From Streptomyces bicolor (GTDB lineage: Bacteria; Actinomycetota; Actinomycetes; Streptomycetales; Streptomycetaceae): 64,000 nucleotides of DNA. A program made the translations under genes and the position numbers. This document shows, one piece after another, positions 22,303 to 30,758 of the stretch. The notes below the pieces were generated by a model. It had not been told where the DNA came from. It did not search any database and was given only the letters and a program-made list of their open reading frames with translations. Location of the stretch: the NCBI RefSeq assembly GCF_000719285.1, contig NZ_JOFS01000003.1, positions 186,001 to 250,000 of the forward strand. The letters run 5' to 3'. Position 1 is the stretch's first letter; every line of letters starts with the position of its first letter.

Positions 22303-23240
22303 GACGTACGCCCCTTCACGATCCGGCGCGCGGCGACACAGACGCCGAGCGCGAGCCAACCGACGCGCCGGGACAGCCGTACGGCCCGCTCGATGTCGTG
22401 GACGGCGACGGCCCGCCCCGCCCCGTTGAGGACAGGCCGGTGCTCGATCCGCCCGCCGTACGACAGGGTCCCGCCGAGCCGAACCCCGAGCGCCCCCGCG
22501 AACGAGGCCTCCACGGGCCCGGCGTTGGGGCTCGGATGCCGGTCGGCGTCGGCACGCCAGGCGCGCACGGCCCCCCGCGGATCACCACCGGCGACGGCGG
22601 CGAGCACGGCGGTCAGCCGCGCCCCGGGCCACCCCGCCACGTCGTCGAGCCGAGCCGAAGCCCACCCGTACCGCCGGTACCGCGGCGACTTGTGCCCCAC
22701 CATGGCGTCCAGCGTGTTCACGGCCCGGAACCCGACCAGCCCCGGCACACCACCGACGGCCCCCCACACGAGGGCTCCCACCACGGCGTCGGAGGTGTTC
22801 TCGGCGACGGACTCGACCACGGCCCGCGCGATGCCGTCGGCATCCAGCGCCTGCGGATCCCGCCCGCACAGATGCGGCAGCCGCTCCCGGGCGGCCTCGA
22901 CGTCCCCCGCCTCCAGGGCCCGCCCGATACTCCGGGCCTCCCGCGCGAGAGAGGTTCCGCCGACAACGGCCCAGGTGGCGGCGGCGGTCAGTGCGACGGA
23001 AGCGGTACGGGACGGACGTACGACCCGCTGCGCCACGGCACCGAGCGCCACGGCACCCCCCGCACACACGGCGGTGTGCAGCGCGCCCCACCCCCGGTGC
23101 TCCCGCCACAACACCTTCTCCACGGCCCCGGCGGCCCGTCCGAACACGGCGACCGGATGCCCGCGACGCGGATCACCGAGCAGCACATCACCGAGAAGTC
23201 CGGCGGCGGCGCCGTACGCGAAGACGCGATCGGCACGCAT
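22299..23240 (-). CDS. cbiB: adenosylcobinamide-phosphate synthase CbiB (CobD family membrane protein)
   Basis: This 313-residue integral membrane protein attaches aminopropanol (phosphate) to adenosylcobyric acid. The signature blocks are LLGDVLLGDPRRGHPV at the N-terminus, ESVAENTSDAVVGALVWGAVGGVPG in the middle and VNTLDAMVGHKSPRYRRYGWASARLDD. It is the first gene of the operon. The 5' leader contains the cobalamin riboswitch. The ribosome binding site before ATG 23240 is weak, which is compatible with translational control by the leader. Confidence 0.93.
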   Translation of the reverse strand: MRADRVFAYGAAAGLLGDVLLGDPRRGHPVAVFGRAAGAVEKVLWREHRGWGALHTAVCAGGAVALGAVAQRVVRPSRTASVALTAAATWAVVGGTSLAREARSIGRALEAGDVEAARERLPHLCGRDPQALDADGIARAVVESVAENTSDAVVGALVWGAVGGVPGLVGFRAVNTLDAMVGHKSPRYRRYGWASARLDDVAGWPGARLTAVLAAVAGGDPRGAVRAWRADADRHPSPNAGPVEASFAGALGVRLGGTLSYGGRIEHRPVLNGAGRAVAVHDIERAVRLSRRVGWLALGVCVAARRIVKGRTS

Positions 23241-23681
23241 CGGGGTCAGCCGACCGTCGGTTCAGACAAGGGTCTGACACTGCATGTCGATCGGCAGGCG
23301 AGCATCGCGTTATGTCCTCACTCAGGGTGTCCACGCCCTGGTTCGACGAGACCGACGGCGAGAGTTCCTGGCTCCCGGGGCTATCTACCCCGGTGACAGT
23401 GGCGGGACCGCGCCGGATTCACACCGGCTTCCTCTCCTGCCGTCGTACATGGCTCCGGCAGTCCACCATGGGGTCGGAAGGGGCGTCAACTTGCCTTTGA
23501 CCTGCGGTGGGGGAGTGTGCACAACCCCACACCGCCGAGCGGGCGTGCCCCTTCACACCCCCTTCGTCACCGTGCGCTCACCCACATGAGCTGACTCCGG
23601 GGCTGTGCCTTGCGGGCACGGTGCGTGGCGTCCTGCAATACGGGATCGAGATGACACGCGCCGAGGGGGAGGGCCGGGGTT
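23241..23681. other. intergenic region between the cobalamin operon and the Trypco1/STAND locus
   Basis: This 441-bp stretch holds the riboswitch leader of the cobalamin operon on the minus strand. On the plus strand it holds the start region of the Trypco1 gene. A GC-rich imperfect inverted repeat (GCGGTGGGG / CCCCACACCGC, about 23503-23544) lies between them. No convincing protein gene is present. A promoter for the plus-strand gene could not be fixed. Confidence 0.5.
23323..23470 (-). promoter_or_regulatory. cobalamin (AdoCbl) riboswitch
   Basis: Read on the minus strand, the leader upstream of cbiB contains the conserved cobalamin riboswitch elements in order: a P2-like stem CTGCCG/CGGCAG, the core GCCGGTGTGAATCCGGC (23428 to 23412), CCCGCCACTGT (23406 to 23396), the B12 box AGCCAGGAACTCTCGCC (23373 to 23357), and a following hairpin CAGGGCGTGGACACCCTG (23340 to 23323) that could be the partner in the kissing loop or the expression platform. 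Binding of adenosylcobalamin should turn down the whole 13-gene operon. End points are approximate. Confidence 0.92.
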
Positions 23682-24038
23682 GTGGCGTACGTGGGCGAGA
23701 TGCTGCTGGACGACGGGCAGGTCGTGTTGCTGGAGGTGGCCGGGGACGGGCCGGCCGGGGTCCAGCGAGTCTCCCGTGGCGGTGTCGTGGCGGGAGCGGC
23801 CGAAACACTCCAACAGGCGCTCGCCCGGGTGCGTCCCGCCCTCGGCGCGGTCGTGGACGGTGCCCGGGAACTGCCGAGACCGCCGGAATCGGTGACCGTG
23901 GAGTTCGGCATCACACTCAGCGCCGAGGCGGGGGTCGTGGTGGCACGGGGCTCCACGGAGGCCCACTTCACCGTGAGCATGGAGTGGACGAATCCCACCG
24001 GATCGGGCGTGCCGGGGCAGCGCGATGGCGACCGCTGA
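23682..24038 (+). CDS. Trypco1 (CU044_2847 family) small protein
   Basis: This 118-residue protein starts MAYVGEMLLDDGQVVLLEV and has the alternating beta pattern and the VEFGITLSAEAG(V)V block typical of the CU044_2847 family, also called trypsin-co-occurring domain 1. Such proteins are found next to trypsin-like proteases fused to STAND NTPases and are thought to be partners or substrates of the protease, though their biochemistry is not established. Here it directly precedes, and overlaps by 14 bases, exactly such a gene. The GTG start is preceded by GAGGGCCGGGG. There is no signal peptide or membrane segment. Confidence 0.8.
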   Translation: MAYVGEMLLDDGQVVLLEVAGDGPAGVQRVSRGGVVAGAAETLQQALARVRPALGAVVDGARELPRPPESVTVEFGITLSAEAGVVVARGSTEAHFTVSMEWTNPTGSGVPGQRDGDR

Positions 24039-27000
24039 CGACGAACTTCCGCGGGGTATCGCACGGTTCTGGGGCGAGGACGGCCGCGTCACCGGCTGCG
24101 GCTTCCTGATCGCGGAGCGAACGCTGTGCACCTGCGCCCATGTCGTGGCGGACGCGCTCGGCCTGGACGAGGCCGAACCGGCCCCGCCTGCCGCTCCCGT
24201 GACCATCGACTTCCCTCTCCTGACGCCGTCCTCCGCCCAGGTGCGGGCGACGGTCACGCACTGGCGCGCCGTCACCGAGGACGGCAGCGGCGACATCGCC
24301 CTGCTGTCCCTCGCCGAGCCCGTCCCGGGCACCGCCCCGGTGCGCTTCGCGGGCGGTACGGCCGTGTGGGACCACCCGTTCCGCGTGCTGGGCTTCCCGC
24401 TGCGGACCGACGACCACGGGGTCTGGGTGTGCGGTCGGCTCCGCGCACCGGTCGGCAAGGGCTGGACGTCCATGGAGGCCCAGGAGACGCCGCACGGCCC
24501 GGCGATCGGCCAGGGCTTCAGCGGGGCGCCCGTGTGGGACACCGAGCAGGGCGGGGTGGTCGGCATGACCGTGGCCGCGGATGTCGGCTCCGGCGCGCGC
24601 ACCGCCTACCTCATCCCCACCGCCCTGCTGCTCGGCCTGGAACCAGGCCTGCGCCGCTGCCCGTTCCGAGGGCTGGAACCCTTCCGTGAACAGGACGCGG
24701 CCCTCTTCTTCGCCCGGCGTGACGACAGCGCACGCATCGCGGAGGCGGTCCGCGCCCACGCCTTCGTCCCGGTCGCCGGGGCGTCCGGGGTGGGCAAGTC
24801 GTCACTCGTGCGGGCCGGTGTCCTGCCGTTGCTGCGGGCAGCGGGCCTGACCGTGACGGACTTCGTGGGGCAGCCGGAGACGGATCCGGTACGGACACTG
24901 GCAGAGGCGCTCGCCGGACAGTTCCCGAGGACACAGCGGCTGGCGGGGCAACTGGACGCCGCCACGGCCGCCACCCGAGGCAGGGAGACGGCCGTACTGC
25001 TCGGCGCCCGTCTCCTGGACGAGGCCGGCCCCAGGGGCCATGTGATCCTTCTCGACCAGTTCGAGGAGACGGTCGGGGCACGCCCCGCCGACGCCCGCGC
25101 CCTGCTGGACGTCCTCCTGCCGATGACCCGCGCCGTCCACCCGGACGGCCGCCGCCTGCACATCCTGGCCACCCTGCGCTCGGCCTCCCTCGAGGAACTG
25201 GTCGCCGACGGCCGGGCGGCGGCCTTGAGCGGCACCGTCCAGATGGTCGCGCCGATGACCCCCGCCCAGCTCGACCAGGTGGTGCGCCGCCCCGTCGACA
25301 CGGTTCCCGGCGTGGAGTTCGAACCCGGCCTGGCGGAACTGATCGTCTCCGACGCGGGTGGCGAGCCCGGTGCCCTTCCCCTGGTGGAGTTCGCGCTCGC
25401 CGAACTGTGGGAGCGGCAGACGCACGGCCGCCTCACCCATGCCGCGTACCGGGAGATCGGCCGGGTCGAGGGCGCGCTGTCCCGCTATGCCGACCAGCAG
25501 TTGGCCCAGGTCTGCAAGGCCCCGGGCGGCCCCGACGAGACGGTCGCCCGCCGCCTCTTCGAACGCCTCGCCCGGCCGGTCAAAGGCAAGGAGTACGCCC
25601 GCGTGGCCCGCGCCTTCGACCACCTCCCACCCGAACTCCGCACCGCCGCCCAGGCCCTGGCCGCCACCCGCCTCCTGGTCATCGCCCGCGACAGCTCCGG
25701 CCGGGAGACGGTGGCCCTGGCCCACGAGGCGCTGCTGCGCCAGTGGCCGACCTTGCGGGGTTGGCTGGACGAGTCGCGGGACTTCATCGTGTGGCTCGAG
25801 AGGCTGCGTGGACGGATGCGGGAGTGGGAGGAGGGCGGCCGAGACCCCGACCTGCTCTTGAGACAGCAGGAGTTGGCGGCCGCCAGGACTTGGGCAGTTC
25901 AGCGGCCGGACGAAGTCTCCGCCGAGGAGGCGGAGTTCGTGCGCCTCAGTCGGCTGCAGCGGAGGCGGTCGGTGCGGCGGGGGCGGACCGGGGTCGCGCT
26001 GGTCGCGTGTCTGACGGTGCTGGCTGTCGGGCTTTCCTTCGGGCTTTACAAGCTCATCGACGAGGACGGCCGACGGGACAAGGACGAAGCCGCGCGGATT
26101 CTCGCCGGGCACGCGGAGGCCAGCGCGGAGCGCAATCCGGTCGACGCCGCCCTCTTCGCGCTGTCGGCCGGCCGCACCACCAGCAGCAGCGCGGAGGCAC
26201 GGGCGGCGCTGACCCGCCAGGGGTTCGAGCTCTCCTCGCTGAGCTCCGCACACCGCATCTTCCCCTCGGGGAGAGTGCTGCAGCTCGCGGCCTCGACGGA
26301 CGGTCGCCGGATGGTCGTGCGGCACGAGGGAACGGAGGTGGGTCACCAGGTGTACGTCGTGAGCGACCTCCTCGGCAACGCACCCCGGAGCGTGAGGCTG
26401 CCGGATCCACCGGACGCGGCCGATGAGGTGGCGGTGAGTGATGACGGGCGCAAGGCCGCGGCCGCGTCGGCGGACGGGACGCTTCGGATCTGGGATCTGA
26501 CGGGTCCCTTGGACACGGACCGGATTCCGACGCAGAGGTGGCAGTGGGACTCGCCGCCGGATGCCGAGGACTCGCTGACCCTGGACTTCTCGCCGGACGG
26601 CGGGCGGCTGCTGCACGCTGTCGAGCACGCGTCGGGCGACCCGCTCTGTGGTCCGGATGACTTGAGGGAGCGGCTGCGCGTCGTATCTCTCAGCGGTGTG
26701 AAGGTGAAAGGCCGGGGCCACCAACCTCCTGACGGACTGTTGAAGCCGGACGAGTGTCTGGGCGAGGCCGCCCTGCGGAACCGGGGCACGGGCGAAGTGA
26801 CCGTCACCGTCTACAGCGACGACGCCGAGGCGGTGCGCGCGAACCCGAACGAGCGCCTCGGAGAAGGGCTGTACAGCGCGACGCTGGGCACGGGTGGACG
26901 TTCTCTCGGGATGTTGACGAAGGACGACACCTTCTGGCAGGCGCAGCTCAGTACGTCGAGCGACCGGAAAATCAAGGGCAAGTGGCCTGCCGACTACTCC

Positions 27001-28299
27001 TTCGACACCGACTGCGCCGGTCGGTTTCTGGTACAGGAGGGGAGGCTCGACGAGCGCTTACGGCTGGAGAGGAGCGTGCTCGAGACAGGTCCTGTGCAGT
27101 TGCAGGATCTCGTCACCGGAAACCGCTCGTACCTGGTGCTGCCCAAGGTGATGTCAACGGACGCGCTGTGCGTCGTCAAGGAGGCCGGGGAAGTCGTCGT
27201 GTTCAGCGCGTTCGGCCGAGACCTCCTCAGGTTCGCAGCTCTCCCGACACCCCTGCCCGCGTGGGACACCGACCAGGCGGATGTGAGGGACTCCGACCAT
27301 GTATCGGTTCCCGGCGTCACCGCGCAGCTGCGTCAAGTGGGCGACGACGGCGAGCAGTATGTGCTTCATGCAGTCGTGTATGACGACGCGAAGGAAACCC
27401 GGCACGGCACGGTGCCCATGAAGCCTTCCAGAGAGTTCTCGGAGAGCGTCGTCCTCAGCCAGGACGGCAGCCTTCTCCTCATCTGGCGCGAAGACGCCTG
27501 GGAACTGCTCAACACCACGGATGTCACCCACCGGGATGCGGACGCGTCCACCACAGGTCATCGCTTCGTGATCCAGGACGTGCAGCGCTACCGGGAGAGG
27601 GATTTCCTGCTCTTGCAGGAAAGCGGACTGTCGGTGCTGCACGGGCACAGCGGCAACGTGACCCCTCTTCCCCACGTGGACTGCCCCCCGGGAAGCACTC
27701 CGAACCCGCGTGCGTGTGTGCTGGCCGTCGGGCGGCCGGAGAACGACGACGAGGTGTTCGTGCTGAGAGCCGGCGGGCAGGCGGAGGTCTGGCGGCGGGG
27801 GCAGAGCGACCCCGAGTGGGACACCGATTTCGGTGTTGTGGTCGAGGCACCGGGGCACCCGGAGGCGGTGTTCAGATCCGATGGCGTCGCCGTGGCGGTG
27901 AGTACGACGAGAGGCGTCGAGCTGTGGACACCGGGGCACGGAGAACCGCGCCTCCTCACCGGTGACGCGGGGTTCGTCGGGCTGTACGACAGGAGCGGGC
28001 GGCTCGTGGTGGTCCCCAGCGACAGCGGGGGCGGAAAGCCGGAGCTGTGGGACGAGGAAGACGGGTCGGCCCCGCTGATGACACTGAACACGCAATCCCA
28101 TGTCTGGAGCCTCACCGGCAACCGTCTGCGCGGCTTCACCGACACCGGCTTCCTGGACTACGACCTCAGGCCCCTGGCGAACGGCTCCCCCACCTACCTC
28201 TGCGGCCGCCTCGGACCCCAGCCTCCTGACGTCCGAGAAGCACTCCGCCAGTCCTCCTTGAACGCCCCCGAGGACGCGGACATGGATCCGCCCTGCTGA
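24025..28299 (+). CDS. trypsin-like protease / STAND NTPase / transmembrane / beta-propeller protein
   Basis: This 1424-residue protein has four modules. Residues 1-205 are a trypsin-like protease with the triad H39 (TCAHVV), D90 (GSGDIALLSL) and S166 (GFSGAPVW). Residues about 211-620 are an nSTAND1-type NTPase opening CPFRGLEPFREQDAALFFAR, with Walker A GASGVGKS (252-259), Walker B VILLDQFEE (340-348) and a winged-helix-like region ending VALAHEALLRQWPTL. A single hydrophobic segment (about 655-677) follows the basic run RRRSVRRGR. The rest is a degenerate WD40-like propeller with one good repeat (VSDDGRKAAAASADG then LRIWDLTG). STAND NTPases act as signal-triggered switches, and such fusions belong to predicted conflict systems. 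The C-terminal half uses less GC-biased codons than its neighbours, suggesting transfer. Confidence 0.85.
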   Translation: MATADDELPRGIARFWGEDGRVTGCGFLIAERTLCTCAHVVADALGLDEAEPAPPAAPVTIDFPLLTPSSAQVRATVTHWRAVTEDGSGDIALLSLAEPVPGTAPVRFAGGTAVWDHPFRVLGFPLRTDDHGVWVCGRLRAPVGKGWTSMEAQETPHGPAIGQGFSGAPVWDTEQGGVVGMTVAADVGSGARTAYLIPTALLLGLEPGLRRCPFRGLEPFREQDAALFFARRDDSARIAEAVRAHAFVPVAGASGVGKSSLVRAGVLPLLRAAGLTVTDFVGQPETDPVRTLAEALAGQFPRTQRLAGQLDAATAATRGRETAVLLGARLLDEAGPRGHVILLDQFEETVGARPADARALLDVLLPMTRAVHPDGRRLHILATLRSASLEELVADGRAAALSGTVQMVAPMTPAQLDQVVRRPVDTVPGVEFEPGLAELIVSDAGGEPGALPLVEFALAELWERQTHGRLTHAAYREIGRVEGALSRYADQQLAQVCKAPGGPDETVARRLFERLARPVKGKEYARVARAFDHLPPELRTAAQALAATRLLVIARDSSGRETVALAHEALLRQWPTLRGWLDESRDFIVWLERLRGRMREWEEGGRDPDLLLRQQELAAARTWAVQRPDEVSAEEAEFVRLSRLQRRRSVRRGRTGVALVACLTVLAVGLSFGLYKLIDEDGRRDKDEAARILAGHAEASAERNPVDAALFALSAGRTTSSSAEARAALTRQGFELSSLSSAHRIFPSGRVLQLAASTDGRRMVVRHEGTEVGHQVYVVSDLLGNAPRSVRLPDPPDAADEVAVSDDGRKAAAASADGTLRIWDLTGPLDTDRIPTQRWQWDSPPDAEDSLTLDFSPDGGRLLHAVEHASGDPLCGPDDLRERLRVVSLSGVKVKGRGHQPPDGLLKPDECLGEAALRNRGTGEVTVTVYSDDAEAVRANPNERLGEGLYSATLGTGGRSLGMLTKDDTFWQAQLSTSSDRKIKGKWPADYSFDTDCAGRFLVQEGRLDERLRLERSVLETGPVQLQDLVTGNRSYLVLPKVMSTDALCVVKEAGEVVVFSAFGRDLLRFAALPTPLPAWDTDQADVRDSDHVSVPGVTAQLRQVGDDGEQYVLHAVVYDDAKETRHGTVPMKPSREFSESVVLSQDGSLLLIWREDAWELLNTTDVTHRDADASTTGHRFVIQDVQRYRERDFLLLQESGLSVLHGHSGNVTPLPHVDCPPGSTPNPRACVLAVGRPENDDEVFVLRAGGQAEVWRRGQSDPEWDTDFGVVVEAPGHPEAVFRSDGVAVAVSTTRGVELWTPGHGEPRLLTGDAGFVGLYDRSGRLVVVPSDSGGGKPELWDEEDGSAPLMTLNTQSHVWSLTGNRLRGFTDTGFLDYDLRPLANGSPTYLCGRLGPQPPDVREALRQSSLNAPEDADMDPPC

Positions 28300-28332
28300 T
28301 AGTCGCCGCTGGGCGACCACCGCAGGGCGGAT
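28286..28332. terminator. two-stem terminator between convergent genes, overlapping the stop codon
   Basis: An 11-bp perfect outer stem (ATCCGCCCTGC at 28286-28296 with GCAGGGCGGAT at 28322-28332) encloses an inner 6-bp stem GTCGCC-GCTG-GGCGAC (28302-28317). The 5' arm encodes the last residues of the STAND protein. The structure can act in both directions, because the next gene is convergent. Confidence 0.65.
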
Positions 28333-28348
28333 GGAGAGGCAAACGGCG

Positions 28349-28570
28349 TCAGGCCACGATCAGATAGATCCCGTACGCCACGGCCCCCGCGCACGCCGCG
28401 AAGCACGCGTACGCTCCGGTGACCGCGAGGGCGGCCGAGCCGCCCTGGGCCGTGGCCTTCTCCTGGCGGGACAGGCCCGCGATGCCGAGGGTGAACAGGC
28501 CTACCAGGGCCACGGTGACCACGAGGCTGACGCCGAAGACGGAGCCGAGGGCCGCCCAGTCGATCTTCAT
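28349..28570 (-). CDS. small two-helix membrane protein downstream of pit
   Basis: This 73-residue protein consists mainly of two hydrophobic segments (about 8-33 and 45-72) joined by a short polar loop SRQEKATAQGG. It lies 43 bp downstream of the phosphate transporter gene on the same strand and is probably cotranscribed. No enzymatic motif is visible. It may be an accessory subunit of the transporter, but that rests only on position. Confidence 0.7.
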   Translation of the reverse strand: MKIDWAALGSVFGVSLVVTVALVGLFTLGIAGLSRQEKATAQGGSAALAVTGAYACFAACAGAVAYGIYLIVA

Positions 28571-28613
28571 GTTGCTGCTTCCTTGAGTAGCCGGGAGGAG
28601 TAACCGGGCGGGG

Positions 28614-29846
28614 TCAGACGCCGGCCTGGGAGGGCGTCGGCTCGGAGGACGGGGCCGGGATCGTGGCCGTGAGGTCCTCCGCGGCCGTGCCTGCCGGAGG
28701 CGGGGTCACGGCGGCGATGGCGGTGGTCACCACGCCGGCCGGCTCATCGGTCTCGTTGACGTTCGTGTGGTCGACGACCTCACGGCGGGAGATCTTCCAG
28801 ATCGCGGCACTGGAGGCGACCAGGAAGACCGCGACGACGGCCGTGCCCCAGGAACCGAAGCCGGTCACGTACTCAGCGATCGCGCCGACCAGGGCCGCGG
28901 CCGGGAGCGTGAGACCCCAGGCGACGAACATGCGAGTGGCCGTCGACCAGCGGACCACGCCGCCCTTGCGGCCGAGGCCCGCGCCCATCACCGCGCCGGA
29001 GACGGAGTGCGTGGTGGAGAGGGAGAAGCCGAGGTGGGAGGAGGCCAGGATGACCGTCGCGGCGCTGGTCTGGGCGGCGAAGCCCTGCTGCGGCTGGAGG
29101 TCGGTCAGGCCCTTGCCCATGGTGCGGATGATGCGCCAGCCGCCGAGGTAGGTGCCGAGCGCGATGGCGACGCCCGCGGAGAGGATGACCCACATGGGCG
29201 GGTCGGAGTCGGGCGCGAGGGTGCCGCCGGCGACCAGGGCGAGGGTGATGATGCCCATCGTCTTCTGTGCGTCGTTGGTGCCATGGGCGAGGGAGACCAG
29301 TCCGGCGGAGGCGATCTGGCCGGCGCGGTAGCCCTTCTTGGAGGCGTTGCCGTCGGCCTTCTTGCCGAGGCTGTACGTCAGGCGGGTGGCCAGCAGTGCG
29401 GCGAGGCCCGCGACCAGCGGGGCGGCGATCGCCGGGATCAGGACCTTGGTGACGAGCACGTCGCCGTGCACCGCGCCGACACCGGCCGAGGCGATGGTGG
29501 CGCCGATCAGACCGCCCATCAGGGCGTGCGAGGAGCTGGACGGCAGTCCGACCAGCCAGGTCAGCAGGTTCCAGAGGATCGCGCCGACCAACGCGGCGAA
29601 TATGACCTCGGGACGGATGCCGGTCTCGTCCACGAGACCTTTGGAGATCGTGTTGGCGACCTCCACGGAGAGGAAGGCGCCGACAAGGTTCAGCACGGCG
29701 GACATGGCCACCGCGACCTTGGGCTTGAGCGCACCGGTCGAGATGGTCGTGGCCATCGCGTTGGCGGTGTCGTGGAAACCGTTCGTGAAATCGAACGCGA
29801 GTGCGGTTACCACCACAATCGCGAGGATCAGCGAGAAGTTTTCCAT
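28614..29846 (-). CDS. pit: low-affinity inorganic phosphate transporter, Pit family
   Basis: This 410-residue membrane protein imports metal-phosphate using the proton gradient. The two PiT signature copies are visible: FDFTNGFHDTANAMATTIST (19-38) near the N-terminus and, in the second half, AAQTSAATVILASSHLGFSLSTTH-type sequence with the LSTTHSVSGA core. About ten membrane segments are predicted by eye. The C-terminus (from about residue 340) adds a cytoplasmic Pro/Thr-rich tail. A PHO box lies 29-69 bp upstream, so expression should respond to phosphate through PhoP. No DUF47 accessory gene accompanies it. Confidence 0.93.
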   Translation of the reverse strand: MENFSLILAIVVVTALAFDFTNGFHDTANAMATTISTGALKPKVAVAMSAVLNLVGAFLSVEVANTISKGLVDETGIRPEVIFAALVGAILWNLLTWLVGLPSSSSHALMGGLIGATIASAGVGAVHGDVLVTKVLIPAIAAPLVAGLAALLATRLTYSLGKKADGNASKKGYRAGQIASAGLVSLAHGTNDAQKTMGIITLALVAGGTLAPDSDPPMWVILSAGVAIALGTYLGGWRIIRTMGKGLTDLQPQQGFAAQTSAATVILASSHLGFSLSTTHSVSGAVMGAGLGRKGGVVRWSTATRMFVAWGLTLPAAALVGAIAEYVTGFGSWGTAVVAVFLVASSAAIWKISRREVVDHTNVNETDEPAGVVTTAIAAVTPPPAGTAAEDLTATIPAPSSEPTPSQAGV

Positions 29847-29874
29847 TTACCCAGGCAATCGTTCGAGGTCGTTG

Positions 29875-29915
29875 GCCGGATGAACGTACGTAACCTGAGT
29901 GAACGAAAGGTGAAC
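29875..29915 (-). promoter_or_regulatory. PHO box (PhoP-binding direct repeats) upstream of pit
   Basis: On the minus strand two adjacent 11-bp units, GTTCACCTTTC (29915 to 29905) and GTTCACTCAGG (29904 to 29894), match the direct-repeat unit of Streptomyces PHO boxes (GTTCACC-like). A further GTTCATCCGGC (29885 to 29875) follows after 8 bp. This is the arrangement bound by PhoP, and it sits just upstream of the pit start. Confidence 0.75.
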
Positions 29916-30011
29916 TGAGGGGGGCCGCGCGGTGTCCGGACGAGGGGGTTGATCTTCCCGAAGGGGAGCTCCCTCTCGGTCGTTCACGGCGCGGCCCGGG
30001 CGCCGCAAGGG

Positions 30012-30758
30012 CTAGTAGCCTCGGGCGAACTTCTTGAGCTGGGTCATGGACCCGTTGAAGAGATTTTGGTCACCCGGCAGGCTGCCGCCGTTGTCGTACT
30101 GCCAGATGGTCCAGAACTGCCATCCCGCCGGCAGTGATCCCGCGCTGGACGAGTTGTAGCGGGCTATCCACAGTGCGTGATTCGAGCCGAAGGCGCGGCT
30201 GGCGCCCGTGCAGGTGTTCCACCAGTGGGTCGTGGTGTAGATCACCGGGCGACGGCCGGTGAGCCGCTTCACCTCGTTGCTGAAGGACTGGATCCAGTTG
30301 ACCATCCTGGCCTTGCTGAGCCCGTAGCACTTGTGCTTGCTGTACGGGTTGTACTCGATGTCCAGTGCGGGCGGCAGAGTCCAGCCGTCCGACGTCCATC
30401 CGCCGCCGTTGCGCACGAAGTGCTGCGCCTGCGTCTTGCCCGACGACTTGTTCGGCAGCGCGAAGTGGTACGCGCCGCGGATGAGGCCCGCGTTGCGGGA
30501 GCCGTTGTACTGCTGGTTGAAGTACGGGTTGCGGTAGGTGTGGGACTCGGTCGCCTTGACGTAGACGAACCGTGCGCCCTTCGCCTTCGAGCTCTGCCAG
30601 TTGACGTTCTTCTGGTGGGAAGAGACGTCGTGGCCCTTGGGCTTGCCGGCTGCCGTCGCCGGGATCTCGGCGAGGGCGGTTCCCCCCAGGGCGAGTGTTG
30701 CCACGGATGCCGCTATGAGGCGGGAGCGGTGGCGGGACGGTTTGCGATCACGAGCCAT
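30012..30758 (-). CDS. secreted GH25 lysozyme (N-acetylmuramidase)
   Basis: This 248-residue protein has an N-terminal basic signal peptide (MARDRKPSRHRSRL then a hydrophobic core, cleavage near residue 37) and a glycoside hydrolase 25 catalytic domain. The acidic residues of the active site are D44 in GHDVSSHQ, and D133 and E135 in PALDIEYN. Other family blocks are RFVYVKATESHTYRNPYF and the C-terminal WQFWTIWQYDNGG. It should cleave peptidoglycan between MurNAc and GlcNAc outside the cell. ATG 30758 is chosen for its GGGGGAA site and because the signal peptide begins there; an upstream extension lacks both. No extra wall-binding domain is present. Confidence 0.92.
   Translation of the reverse strand: MARDRKPSRHRSRLIAASVATLALGGTALAEIPATAAGKPKGHDVSSHQKNVNWQSSKAKGARFVYVKATESHTYRNPYFNQQYNGSRNAGLIRGAYHFALPNKSSGKTQAQHFVRNGGGWTSDGWTLPPALDIEYNPYSKHKCYGLSKARMVNWIQSFSNEVKRLTGRRPVIYTTTHWWNTCTGASRAFGSNHALWIARYNSSSAGSLPAGWQFWTIWQYDNGGSLPGDQNLFNGSMTQLKKFARGY

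Noticed and set aside
23507..24109. Plus-strand frame of about 200 codons through the Trypco1 start
   Set aside because: It is a different frame from the Trypco1 gene, Gly/Arg-rich and without homology; the 23682 frame has the family pattern.
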